A stretch of 64,000 nucleotides of DNA, taken from NCBI RefSeq assembly GCF_017068395.1, contig NZ_CP070619.1:1922001-1986000 (forward strand). Reading direction: 5' to 3'. Shown here in pieces: positions 40,423 to 49,403 of this stretch. The position numbers and the translations under genes were made by a program. Origin of the DNA: Rhodococcus pseudokoreensis (GTDB lineage: Bacteria; Actinomycetota; Actinomycetes; Mycobacteriales; Mycobacteriaceae). Positions within the stretch are counted from its first letter, which is position 1, and each line of letters opens with the position of its first letter. The notes beneath the pieces are model-generated. The model saw only the letters and a list, made by a program, of their open reading frames with translations, was not told the DNA's origin and did no database searches.

Positions 40423-41594
40423 TATCCTATTCCAATTCTAAGGAGTTTGGGCACAATTACCTCCGCCGATCGATGCAAAACTGCGCGACTGCATTCTGCC
40501 GAATCATAGCGTTGCGATTCCACAATCTTGCGCGCCAACACTTTGGGATCCCTTGACTTGACACGTATGCCATTCGTCCCTTCTTCGAGAAGTTCGTCGG
40601 GGTCAGACTCGAATGTGGCAACGACAGGCAGACCTGCCGCTTGTGCCTCGACTACTACCGTCGGTGAGCCCTCGTAATGCGAAGTGATTAGGAAGACATC
40701 GTGCGATCGCATTTCCTTCGCGACCTCAGGACGCGCTTGAGCACCGCGAGCGTCCAACGCGTCAGAAATTCCGATTTTGCGCGCTAGCTCGATTGCTAGG
40801 TCGTACAGGCTCCCCGAGCCGATCATTGTCATACGCGCGTTAGGGATTTCTTGTCGAAGTTCAAACAGCGTCTGTACCGCCAAAAGCGGATCTTTCTGCT
40901 GCTCGAAGCGCCCCACCCAACAGACTCTGAGAATGTCACCCTGCTCCGGTTCAGGCCGTTGTGGGTTAGTAAAGAATAATTCGGGATCAAACCAAGTTTG
41001 CGCAATCATCACTCCGGACCGAACGCGAAGGAGGCGCTGTCCATAGGTGCGATTAAATACGGCAAGTCCTTCTGCATTGCGGACCGCTACTTTCTCGGCA
41101 ATCGCGTACAGGGGTCCTAGATTCTTCCATCTCGAATCTGAATTATTCCCTACCAGATTCGTGGAATCGTTGTGTAAGAACTGGACATACCTTCTCTGCA
41201 AAGCAGACAGAACCATTCCCGTCTCGATGCGATGGGCTTGGCACAGTTGGTCGGGTATGACCTTCCTGTATCTGATCAGTCCCCTAGCAAACCTTACCGA
41301 GTGGGGCACCTTATTTAGCACGCCCCCTTTCTCGGATCGAGCAAACCGGGCAACGGGAAGAAACGCCGTTTCAACTCCACCAATTTGGCATGTTCCCCAT
41401 ATTCCGAGCGGAATTGAGCTGCTTGAAGTGATGCCAATAATTGAAATCTTCTTTTTGCCGGCGTACTTGATCTGACCGACGATGCAACTGTCAATGCCGC
41501 CCGGATCGATCTTCAACGGGTCTATGTGCTCAACGACGACTAGGTCAGCGGATGGAAGCCCAGCGAAACTCTCGTGTACAAGGCGACTCTTCAC
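40422..41594 (-). CDS. family 4-like (GT-B) glycosyltransferase
   Basis: 390 aa. The C-terminal Rossmann half carries RVCWVGRFEQQKDPLLAVQT and HDVFLITSHYEGSPTVVVEA with the EX7E motif (EGSPTVVVE), typical of glycos_transf_1 retaining enzymes. The N-terminal acceptor half is diverged and opens with a VVVEHIDPLK strand. The GTG at 41594 has AGGAGG 7 nt upstream and overlaps the end of the WecG-family gene by 4 nt. It probably adds the second or third sugar. Confidence 0.86.
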   Translation of the reverse strand: MKSRLVHESFAGLPSADLVVVEHIDPLKIDPGGIDSCIVGQIKYAGKKKISIIGITSSSSIPLGIWGTCQIGGVETAFLPVARFARSEKGGVLNKVPHSVRFARGLIRYRKVIPDQLCQAHRIETGMVLSALQRRYVQFLHNDSTNLVGNNSDSRWKNLGPLYAIAEKVAVRNAEGLAVFNRTYGQRLLRVRSGVMIAQTWFDPELFFTNPQRPEPEQGDILRVCWVGRFEQQKDPLLAVQTLFELRQEIPNARMTMIGSGSLYDLAIELARKIGISDALDARGAQARPEVAKEMRSHDVFLITSHYEGSPTVVVEAQAAGLPVVATFESDPDELLEEGTNGIRVKSRDPKVLARKIVESQRYDSAECSRAVLHRSAEVIVPKLLRIGIG

Positions 41595-42439
41595 CTTCGT
41601 GCCTCCTTATCGACGCCGGCCTCAATGGCGGCCCGTTGAGAACTTCGGCGTCGGCCATGATGCAGGTATCGCTCCGCGTGATAGACAAAGGTGAAATTTC
41701 CTATTAGGTACCTCTTCCAAAGACGTCGAGGTTCCATGGCCAACCGGAATAGCCACTCCAATCCTGATTGTTGGATCCAAAGCGGCGCCTCGCGCACTGT
41801 CCCAGCTAGAAAGTCGAAGGCAGCACCTACGCCCGCGCAGGTGGTTGAGGTCATTCGAGAAAGTTCCGCGGTTACCCAGTCCTGCTTTGGGGTGCCCATT
41901 CCAACCCATACGATATCGGGTTTGGAATCTGCGATCCGTTTGGTCGCTTCGTTCAACAGTTCAGCGCTGACCGGACCAAAAGGGGGCGCGTACGTACCCA
42001 CAATTTTGATTCCTGGATTTCGCTGATGCGCTGCAGCAACTAGGCGATTCATCGTTTCCGTGGTAGATCCGAGAAAAAAGTGACGGACCCCTTCGTCGAC
42101 ACCACGCCTGAGTGCGAGTTCAAAGAATGAGGGACCCCGAACTCGTAGCGATTGCGCAAATTCCGAGCCTCCATTTCTCTGCATATACAACGCAATAGGA
42201 GCTCCATCGGGGAAATTGACACCAGCATCTTGCAATTGTCTGCGATAGCCGAGATCGCGGCTTGCAAGTGCGACACAATACGCATTGGAGAAGCGAATTG
42301 GATAGTGTTGACGATTCGGCTGGCGAATTTCAGACAGGACGACAGCCACCGCTTCCTGGCATGACGTTGCGGCAAATGGTATTCCGGCCACCGCGACGCG
42401 CGGAATTTCTGATGTCGACGCGTACCTAGGAATTTGCAT
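41591..42439 (-). CDS. WecG/TagA/CpsF family glycosyltransferase
   Basis: 282 aa. It contains the family hallmarks NAYCVALASRDLGYRRQLQD, a GVNFPDGAPIAL segment with the catalytic Asp, and WVGMGTPKQDWV followed by GVGAAFDFLAGTVREAP. WecG-type enzymes usually add the second sugar to the lipid-linked first sugar at the membrane, which suits its place directly after the initiating transferase. A GTGA overlap couples it to the next glycosyltransferase. Confidence 0.92.
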   Translation of the reverse strand: MQIPRYASTSEIPRVAVAGIPFAATSCQEAVAVVLSEIRQPNRQHYPIRFSNAYCVALASRDLGYRRQLQDAGVNFPDGAPIALYMQRNGGSEFAQSLRVRGPSFFELALRRGVDEGVRHFFLGSTTETMNRLVAAAHQRNPGIKIVGTYAPPFGPVSAELLNEATKRIADSKPDIVWVGMGTPKQDWVTAELSRMTSTTCAGVGAAFDFLAGTVREAPLWIQQSGLEWLFRLAMEPRRLWKRYLIGNFTFVYHAERYLHHGRRRSSQRAAIEAGVDKEARR

Positions 42440-42525
42440 ATTCTCTCGTCTTCTTCGTTAATAAACACGGGTGCACAGTACGGAGGACCAGACGTGGAAA
42501 TCGGACTCCTGAAAAGCGTAGGTCT

Positions 42526-44046
42526 TCAGTACGCGCCGTCGCCAGCAATCACTGCTTTGATCGTTTTGCCAATAATTAGCAAATCGCCCATCATCGACCA
42601 GTTCTCCACGTACGAGAGGTCCAGCCGCACAGTCTCTTCCCACGGCAAGTCCGATCGACCGCTTACCTGCCACAGGCCTGTGATTCCCGGCTTCACGAGA
42701 AGCCTGCGCCGTACAGTCCCGTCGTAGGCCTCGACTTCGCGGCGGAGTGGTGGCCGTGGGCCGACAACGCTCATTTCGCGACGAAGGACGTTAATGAACT
42801 GTGGTAGTTCGTCGATGCTGAATTTGCGCATGAAGCGGCCGACCGTCGTGACTCGAGGGTCCTCACGAATCTTGAATAACACGCCGGAGCCCTCGTTGAC
42901 CTGCATCAGCGCGGCCACCTGCTTGTCGGCGCCCACCACCATGCTCCGGAACTTGAGCATCGGAAACGGCGTGCCGTCCAGACCCATCCGCTCGGACTCG
43001 TAGAAAACAGGCCCTTTGCTGGTCAGCTTGATCGCCACGGCAACTACTAACAGAACCGGGCTGATCATTACCAACGCCAACGTCGCGAACAAGAGGTCGA
43101 ACGACAGTTTCGAAAACCTCTGCGCACCGTGGTACTGCGGCTTTTCCACGTGGATCAGCGGAAGGCCGGCAACAGGACGCATCGACAATCTCGGTCCCGA
43201 CACATCCATCATTCCAGGTGCGACAACAAGGTCGACATGGTGCGGCTCCAGCGCCCACGCCAGGTCCCGCATGCCGTCATGACCGAGGTGCTCGGTGGCG
43301 GTAACTGCCACGGTGTCTGCCTGACAGAACTCCAGTGACTCGACAACGTCGCGCTCACTACCGAGCACGGGAATGTGGCGGCCGCCTACGGTGATCATGT
43401 CGCCAGGCCTGCCCGAATGACCGGGGATGCAAACGCCAACCACCCGATAGCCGTCCGCAGTTCCGCGAGCAAACGATTCGGCGAGATTCCGCACCGAACG
43501 TTCCCCGCCGACCACCAAGACAGATGTCTGGAATTCTCCACGCGCACGCTTGCACGCGATCACCTGACGCCACACCCAGCGGTTCGCCATCAACGCCACT
43601 AAGCCCACGGGAAACGCGATGGCCAGGTAGAGGCGTGCCAGATCGAGCCTGAAAAGGAGCGCCAGGATCGCAATGAATCCGAAGAGGCGGACCGTCGAAA
43701 CGAAAATTCGACGGTACTCGTCAGGTCCGCTACCGATAACCCGGATCGTTCGGGTGCGGAAGATCACCAGCGTCACCAGCCACGCGACCACCAATAGAGC
43801 CGACACCAGTGTGTAGCTGAGGTTGTGCATAGCTTCGCCTGTAGTCAGAACACCGCTGTCGCCAAAGCGAATCCACTGCGCCAATGCGACAGCAGCGACA
43901 ACCACCAAGGTGTCCGAGATTCGCAGTCGTCGTATGTACGCCGCCTGCCACTCTCGACGACTCCCGAGTTTTTCCGTCTCCGAGGAGACCACCGTTCCAT
44001 CCGGCGTACCCGACGCAGGATCGAACGGCACATCGAATGCCGTCAC
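42526..44046 (-). CDS. polyprenyl-phosphate sugar-1-phosphate transferase (WbaP/CpsE type, initiating enzyme)
   Basis: 506 aa. The N-terminal half has four to five membrane helices and a CoA-binding-like domain (SVLVVGGERSVRNLAESFAR). The last helix is followed by the bacterial sugar transferase domain: SKGPVFYESERMGLDG, LKFRSMV, RKFSIDELPQFINVL, SVVGPRPPL and KPGITGLWQVSGRSDL. It starts repeat-unit synthesis by moving a hexose-1-phosphate to undecaprenyl phosphate. The GTG at 44046 was chosen because GGAAGG lies about 9 nt upstream; the only further in-frame start is TTG at 44073, upstream of that site. It is first in the cluster. Confidence 0.92.
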   Translation of the reverse strand: MTAFDVPFDPASGTPDGTVVSSETEKLGSRREWQAAYIRRLRISDTLVVVAAVALAQWIRFGDSGVLTTGEAMHNLSYTLVSALLVVAWLVTLVIFRTRTIRVIGSGPDEYRRIFVSTVRLFGFIAILALLFRLDLARLYLAIAFPVGLVALMANRWVWRQVIACKRARGEFQTSVLVVGGERSVRNLAESFARGTADGYRVVGVCIPGHSGRPGDMITVGGRHIPVLGSERDVVESLEFCQADTVAVTATEHLGHDGMRDLAWALEPHHVDLVVAPGMMDVSGPRLSMRPVAGLPLIHVEKPQYHGAQRFSKLSFDLLFATLALVMISPVLLVVAVAIKLTSKGPVFYESERMGLDGTPFPMLKFRSMVVGADKQVAALMQVNEGSGVLFKIREDPRVTTVGRFMRKFSIDELPQFINVLRREMSVVGPRPPLRREVEAYDGTVRRRLLVKPGITGLWQVSGRSDLPWEETVRLDLSYVENWSMMGDLLIIGKTIKAVIAGDGAY

Positions 44047-44950
44047 CTTTAGTGCCTTCCACCTAAGTACCAATTTGAGTCGGCATGCGCTGCTGTCTCG
44101 CGACTGTGTGGCGGTTGATGACGACCGCCCCCCTGTATTGCTGCCGGGATGATGATCGCATCTTCAACCTTCTTTGTTACACCTGGAGTGGCGAGAGTCA
44201 CAACAGCGATAGCCGAACCGCGAGAACAGGTTCCTGCGCAGGTCATAGCCCTATACGTCGAATGAATGACACTGTTTACACCACACAGGGGGCCAAGAAT
44301 AGGGTCGAAGGTCCTGGCATGCTGAACAAGAATTCGGTATTTTGCGCGGTCGCTACTCCCAGTTCAAATCGTCGAGGCTTGCCGGATTGTTCAACTCCGT
44401 TTCGTGCGATTCCCAGAAGCGCTAAGCAATCGATGCACCGTCTGACAGTCCGATGGAATGGAACCGCGTGAGCCACAATGAAGGTGCCTTCCCTGCCTAG
44501 AGGACAGTGCGGATGCCGCTGGCGAGGTCAGGCCCCGCGCGCACGCCATCACGTACGGCCACCCTCCGCGAGAGATTGCGTGCCCGCGCCTTTCCCTGTG
44601 GGGTTGGATCCTCTGGCGCACCGCAACGCCTGGCCGACTTCTGTCGTCCGGCATCCCGTTTGCCATCGATGGAATTGAGACGTTCGACCACTAGGAGGCC
44701 GATGAGCCGACCTGTGGTGGGCTGCGCAAGACTCACGACCAACGGAACACGTGCTCATGGGACGGCGCGGTCGACGATGACTCGAGAGTGTTCGCCTTGC
44801 CCACCTCAGGACTGACGCACGCAATCCACTGCTGCAGCATCGAGCAGGCATTCAGCGAATGCTTCGGCCCTCGGACGTGAATACAGGGGCATGACAGACA
44901 ATTCCGGGCGGGTCAAGCCGCCCTGCATCCACTGTGGCACCATAGCGCTC
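44047..44950. other. long intergenic region upstream of the EPS cluster
   Basis: About 900 bp separate the initiating transferase from the plus-strand GT14-type gene. No frame has credible coding character: the short ORFs lack homology and ribosome-binding sites. GC content is mixed. It must contain the promoter(s) of the minus-strand polysaccharide cluster, possibly with a long leader, but I could not place -10/-35 boxes convincingly. Confidence 0.5.
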
Positions 44951-45886
44951 GTGAAAATCGTGTATCTCGTCCTAGCACATCACAACGCGCCGCATTTCAA
45001 ACGAAACACTGCGGCACTTGGCGAGGGCGGCTCACCGATTTTCGCTCACGTCGACGCGAAGGCTGACGAATCACTCTTCCGCGTCGATGGAATCAATTTC
45101 ACCGCTAAGCGCGAGAACGTACGCTGGGGTGGTTGGAGTCTGGTCCAGGCGACACTCAACCTGATGCACGCGGCGTCCTCTGTCGTTGAACCAGACGACT
45201 ACGTCATACTTCTCAGCGGCGACAGCTACCCACTTCAGAGCCAGGCTTCGATAAGCAAGTTCCTGCCGGACGCTCGGAACGGCATCCAGTACATCAACTC
45301 CCTCCCTTTCCCATCTCCCGTCGCGGAGAAACCGTTGACGAGACTTTCTCGCCTCTACGTGGAGTACGACCCTCGGTCAGAACGCCGAAACGTGATCCCG
45401 CGCGCAATTAACAAAATGAAGATCCCTCGTCCGTATAAGAGAGCAGTCGATGGCCGGAGTCTCTTCTGCGGGTCTCAATGGTGGGCGCTAACGGGGGCCG
45501 CGTTTCAGTGGCTAATGGCCGAACAGGTGGCAGCTGAAAAGCTCACCCGGTTCTGCAGGCACATGTTCGTACCCGACGAGTTCTACTTCCACACGCTCTT
45601 GGGACAGTGCCCCGAGATGCGGGAAGTCCGCCGCAATCTCATCTTCGCTGATTGGTATCGACCAACCGGTCCCCGCCCAAGCATTATCGACTCTCAGCAC
45701 GTGGACCAATTATCTCTACCAGGCGCCCTACTGATGGAAAACCGAGGGTATCTAGCTGGCCCAGCGCTCTTTGCGAGAAAGTTTCCCGCCGACAGTGAGC
45801 ATCTCATCAGTAGAATCCGTGAGGAAGTGTGGCCAAATGCAATACCAGCCACGGGCGCAGAATTCACTGGGGTTATCCAAGATTAG
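44951..45886 (+). CDS. GT14-type (core-2/I-branching-like) glycosyltransferase
   Basis: 311 aa from the GTG at 44951. It has KIVYLVLAHH at the start, IFAHVDAKADESLF, VRWGGWSLVQATLNLM, YVILLSGDSYPLQSQASISK, GSQWWALTGAAFQWL and PDEFYFHTLL, all matching the branch_beta-1,6-GlcNAc-transferase family found in bacteria. It probably decorates a cell-surface glycan. An in-frame ATG at 44891 adds 20 residues that do not resemble the family, with only AGGGGC before it; I prefer 44951 but cannot exclude it. It is divergent from the EPS operon, so perhaps a modifier of the same polymer. Confidence 0.8.
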   Translation: MKIVYLVLAHHNAPHFKRNTAALGEGGSPIFAHVDAKADESLFRVDGINFTAKRENVRWGGWSLVQATLNLMHAASSVVEPDDYVILLSGDSYPLQSQASISKFLPDARNGIQYINSLPFPSPVAEKPLTRLSRLYVEYDPRSERRNVIPRAINKMKIPRPYKRAVDGRSLFCGSQWWALTGAAFQWLMAEQVAAEKLTRFCRHMFVPDEFYFHTLLGQCPEMREVRRNLIFADWYRPTGPRPSIIDSQHVDQLSLPGALLMENRGYLAGPALFARKFPADSEHLISRIREEVWPNAIPATGAEFTGVIQD

Positions 45887-46306
45887 CGGTTGCCAACCCG
45901 GCGGTCAGTGGGTGTTACAACATTCCAGCTTGTACTCGCGGCTGTTCCGAACCCCATTCTTGGGCGCCCACCTCAAAATAGTTTCAACGCATTGGGGATG
46001 AATCACCCCAACCACGAATCGCCGGGTCATTGCCGAAATCATCGATTTTTCGGTCAGATATGAAATCTGAAATCTATGTGATGATCGACCGACACGCCGG
46101 CCCGGCTCCCCGTCGCGTCAGCATCCGGGATGCCATGCCCGCCGACGAGCGTCCAAGGAGCGGAAGCTGGCGGGTCAATTTTCGCGGGCACCTCCCGCCA
46201 CCGAGCTTCAGCCCGAATTCGAAGCGCCGAAGCGGGGCGACTGCCCAATGCGAATAGCCAACGAAACTGCAGGTGGACCACATATATAAGTGGCACGATT
46301 GACGCC
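45887..46306. other. intergenic region, lower GC
   Basis: 420 bp with no supported gene. Its left half keeps the AT-richer composition of the island and its right half returns to GC-rich sequence. TATATAAG at 46283-46290 lies about 17-24 nt before the GTG at 46307 and is the best promoter candidate for the following membrane protein. Confidence 0.45.
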
Positions 46307-46810
46307 GTGACCATTGGGCAGCTCGACAATGCACCCCATCGCAGTCGTTGGCGCCGCCTGCGTGCGGCGTGGCGGAGGAAGCTCGATCCGAGTGAGCAGT
46401 CGGCGGTCGTATCGTGGGCAGCGTTCACGGCGACGTTTGCCGGGGTGCGGGCGTTGACCCACTGGATCAGGCGCGGACACGGGCCGGCGGGTGGTGGGAT
46501 GAGTCTCCACGGCCGCCATTTCCACCATTACAACCTGGGGATCGCCGCGCTGGCCGCGGTCGGGACCGTGGCGGTTCGGGGGTCGGAGAAGCAGCGCCGC
46601 CATCCGACGGTCCCGATCTCGTACGGCGTCGGCACCGCGCTCATCGTCGACGAATTGGCTCTGCTGCTGGACCTCGAAGACGTCTACTGGGCGAAAGAGG
46701 GGCGGACGAGCGTCGACGCCGCCGTGGTCATCATCGGCCTCGGCGGGCTGATGACTGCGGGATTCGAGTTCTGGCCCGCCGCCCAGCGGGCGCTCACGGA
46801 GCCGTCGTAG
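46307..46810 (+). CDS. conserved small integral membrane protein
   Basis: 167 aa. Four hydrophobic segments (SAVVSWAAFTATFAGVRALT, NLGIAALAAVGTVAV, VGTALIVDELALLLDL and DAAVVIIGLGGLMTAG) surround a histidine-rich turn GMSLHGRHFHHYNLG. The HxxHH and DE residues inside membrane segments could bind metal, but I do not recognise the family. The GTG at 46307 was chosen because the upstream frame is low-complexity and lies within the promoter. Its 3' end overlaps the BRCT-like gene on the other strand by 17 bp. Confidence 0.7.
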   Translation: MTIGQLDNAPHRSRWRRLRAAWRRKLDPSEQSAVVSWAAFTATFAGVRALTHWIRRGHGPAGGGMSLHGRHFHHYNLGIAALAAVGTVAVRGSEKQRRHPTVPISYGVGTALIVDELALLLDLEDVYWAKEGRTSVDAAVVIIGLGGLMTAGFEFWPAAQRALTEPS

Positions 46811-47192
46811 GCGGCCGCACGCAGGACAACCGGGCGGTCCCCCACGGCTCGATGTCGTAGACGGGGATACAGTCCAGACCGCGGGCGCGCACCCGCTGCA
46901 CGACCGCCTCATCCGCCGACGGGCACGTGCCCTCGGCAACGGCCTCGGTGACGATCGCGCACACCACGTCGCCACGGAAGTCGCGGACGGGTTTGAGCCC
47001 CTGCTCCACCGTCCAGTGCCGCACGGCGGCCCAGTGCGTCACCTCGGTGACGGTGGACGGGTTGCCGATGAACAAGACGCTCCGCGTCGCGTTCCGTCCT
47101 CCCGACGCGGGCGATGGGTGTACCTGAATCTCCGCCTCGGTGCACCACTCGGATGCCAATTCGGCCAGGGTCGTGCTCGCAATCGTCGACAT
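46794..47192 (-). CDS. small BRCT-like protein (paralogue 1)
   Basis: 132 aa. The core RSVLFIGNPSTVTEVTHWAA ... GDVVCAIVTEAVAEGTCPSA ... VRARGLDCIPVYDI has the beta-alpha-beta order and the late [K/R]A/VxxLGIPV-type strand of BRCT domains, although the fold is judged by eye. A second gene at 60988-61359 has the same architecture with clear residue-by-residue similarity. The ATG at 47192 (AGGATGAGGAAG upstream) is preferred; 47201 is possible. It converges on the membrane protein gene. The function is unknown. Confidence 0.65.
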   Translation of the reverse strand: MSTIASTTLAELASEWCTEAEIQVHPSPASGGRNATRSVLFIGNPSTVTEVTHWAAVRHWTVEQGLKPVRDFRGDVVCAIVTEAVAEGTCPSADEAVVQRVRARGLDCIPVYDIEPWGTARLSCVRPPTTAP

Positions 47193-47550
47193 CTTCCTCA
47201 TCCTGTTGCCGGCCCCCGGATGCACATCATCCTGTCGCGGATCGGACCCCTCGGCTGTCCCCCGATCGGGCCGAGAATCGGATGATTCTGTTGTCCCCTG
47301 ATCGGCCGACGGTGACGTCACAGCGCCTGGGGCTGCGGGGTGGATCGAGACGTCGTATCATCCAAAGTTGATTCACGTCGCTCGGTGGAACCGATTGAGC
47401 GACACTGACATAACAGACAAACCGGGCATCTCCGATCGAGGGATGTCGCGGTCGGCCGAATGTCATCCAGAAGTGCACACACGACAACAGAACACTTTGC
47501 TTCCATTTACTTACTTTTGAAAACTATGAAAGCCCGAGAGGTGAAATTCC
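47193..47550. promoter_or_regulatory. intergenic region with operator-like repeats upstream of the MFS pump
   Basis: Between divergent genes. It holds an imperfect 18-19 bp direct repeat (47256-47274 and 47292-47309, TGTCCCC-GATCGG-CCGA) and a perfect 10-bp palindrome GTGACGTCAC at 47312-47321. These are candidate binding sites for a regulator of the efflux pump, but no regulator gene is adjacent. The 60 bp before 47551 are AT-rich and probably contain the pump promoter. Confidence 0.45.
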
Positions 47551-49356
47551 TTGGTCTCGCAGACGCAGGAACCTGCCGTCCCGAACGATGAACGCGCCAC
47601 GACGCTCGACGAACTCGGCCCGCACTACAAGTGGATTGCGTTGTCGAACACCACCCTCGGCATGCTGGTGGCCACGATCAACTCGTCGATCGTGCTGATC
47701 GCGCTCCCCGACATCTTCAAGGGCATTCACCTCAACCCGCTCGAGCCCGGCAACACGAGCTACTTGCTGTGGATGATGATGGGCTTCCTCGTGGTGACGG
47801 CCGTGCTCGTGGTCAGCTTCGGACGCCTCGGCGACATGTTCGGCCGCGCCCGGATGTACAACATGGGGTTCGCCGTCTTCACGATCGCCTCGATCTTCCT
47901 GGCCGTGACGTGGTTCGACGGCTCCGAGGCCGCACTGTGGCTCATCGGGTGGCGCGTCGTCCAGGGTGTGGGTGGGGCCTTCCTGATGGCGAACTCGTCG
48001 GCGATCCTCACCGACGCCTTCCCCGCCGATCAGCGTGGCCTCGCGCTCGGCATCAACGGCGTCGCCGCGATCTCCGGATCGTTCCTCGGACTGCTCATCG
48101 GCGGCATTCTCGCGCCGATCCACTGGAATCTGATCTTCCTCGTCTCCGTCCCGTTCGGCCTGGTCGGCACGATCTGGGCGTACCTGAAACTCCGCGACAC
48201 CGGCGTCCGCCGACACGCCGACATCGACTGGTGGGGGAACATCTCGTTCGCCGTCGGACTGATCGCCGTCCTGGTCGGCATCACCTACGGCATCCAGCCG
48301 TACGGTTCCTCGTCGATGGGCTGGACCAGCCCGCTGGTGCTCTGGTGCCTCATCGGCGGCGGCGCCGTGCTCGCGGCGTTCTGCGTCATCGAGACCAGGG
48401 TCGCGAATCCCCTGTTCAACCTGCACCTGTTCCAGATCAAGTCGTTCACCTGGGGCAACATCGCCAATCTGGTCGCGTCGCTCGGCCGCGGCGGACTGCA
48501 GTTCATCCTGATCATCTGGCTGCAGGGCATCTGGCTGCCGCAGCACGGCTACGACTACAGCCGCACCCCGCTGTGGGCGGGCATCTACATGCTGCCGATG
48601 ACCATCGGATTCCTGATGTCGGCGCCGGTGTCCGGAGTCATCTCCGACAGGTTCGGCACCAAGTGGTTCACCAGCGTCGGCATGTTCGTCACTGCGGGAA
48701 CCTTCGCATTGCTGATCGCCCTGCCCGTCGATTTCGAGTACTGGGCCTTCGCCGCGATTCTGCTGATCAACGGCATCGGAATGGGCATGTTCTCCGCGCC
48801 GAACCGGGCAGAGGTGATGAACAGCCTTCCCGCCGACGCACGCGGTGTCGGTGCGGGCATGATGACGACCTTCCAGAACGCGGCGATGGTGCTGTCGATC
48901 GGATTCTTCTTCAGTCTGATGATCGCCGGCCTCAGCTCCAACCTTCCGGCGGCGATGAGCGACGGCCTGATGGCGAACGGGGTGCCCGCGGCGCAGGCCA
49001 CCCAGATCGCGAACCTGCCCGCCGTTGCCGTCCTGTTCGCCGCGTTCCTCGGCGTCAACCCGATCCAGGAACTGCTCGGACCGAACCTGTCCGCACTCAG
49101 CGAGCAGCAGCAGGCCCACCTGACCGGCCTGGACTTCTTCCCTCAGCTGATCTCGGGGCCGTTCGCCGACGGTCTGGCGATGGCATTCGCGTTCGCGATC
49201 GTCGCGTGCGTGATCGGCGGAATCGCCTCACTGCTCACCGGCCCGCAGAAGGAGGCCACCGCCGACGAGCCGCACGAGTCGGTCGGCGCAGAACTCGCCG
49301 GAATCGCCGGCGAGGCCGGCATCGGCCCGAGCGAACTCGTCCACGACAGGCAGTAA
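47551..49356 (+). CDS. MFS drug/proton antiporter, DHA2 (EmrB/QacA) type, 14 TM
   Basis: 601 aa with 14 hydrophobic segments. It has motif A GRLGDMFGRARMY after TM2, a WRVVQGVGGAFLMANSSAIL motif in TM4-5, and a motif-C-like AISGSFLGLLIGGIL in TM5, the antiporter signature. It is predicted to export toxic compounds with proton exchange. The start is TTG at 47551: GAGAGGTGA precedes it and an in-frame stop lies just upstream. The last ~40 residues form a hydrophilic tail. No regulator is adjacent. Confidence 0.9.
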   Translation: MVSQTQEPAVPNDERATTLDELGPHYKWIALSNTTLGMLVATINSSIVLIALPDIFKGIHLNPLEPGNTSYLLWMMMGFLVVTAVLVVSFGRLGDMFGRARMYNMGFAVFTIASIFLAVTWFDGSEAALWLIGWRVVQGVGGAFLMANSSAILTDAFPADQRGLALGINGVAAISGSFLGLLIGGILAPIHWNLIFLVSVPFGLVGTIWAYLKLRDTGVRRHADIDWWGNISFAVGLIAVLVGITYGIQPYGSSSMGWTSPLVLWCLIGGGAVLAAFCVIETRVANPLFNLHLFQIKSFTWGNIANLVASLGRGGLQFILIIWLQGIWLPQHGYDYSRTPLWAGIYMLPMTIGFLMSAPVSGVISDRFGTKWFTSVGMFVTAGTFALLIALPVDFEYWAFAAILLINGIGMGMFSAPNRAEVMNSLPADARGVGAGMMTTFQNAAMVLSIGFFFSLMIAGLSSNLPAAMSDGLMANGVPAAQATQIANLPAVAVLFAAFLGVNPIQELLGPNLSALSEQQQAHLTGLDFFPQLISGPFADGLAMAFAFAIVACVIGGIASLLTGPQKEATADEPHESVGAELAGIAGEAGIGPSELVHDRQ

Positions 49357-49390
49357 CTCGTGGGCAGCGGCGCACAGCCGCCGATCCCGT

Positions 49391-49396
49391 TACGCT
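49391..49396 (+). promoter_or_regulatory. -10 element of leaderless DUF385 gene
   Basis: TACGCT ends 7 nt before the ATG at 49404 and there is no ribosome-binding site. The same hexamer and spacing occur before the DUF218 gene. Confidence 0.45.
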
Positions 49397-49403
49397 GAAT
49401 TGC

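Noticed and set aside
44497..44742. Short minus-strand ORF in the gap upstream of the EPS operon
   Set aside because: No homology, no ribosome-binding site, and composition resembles noncoding sequence.
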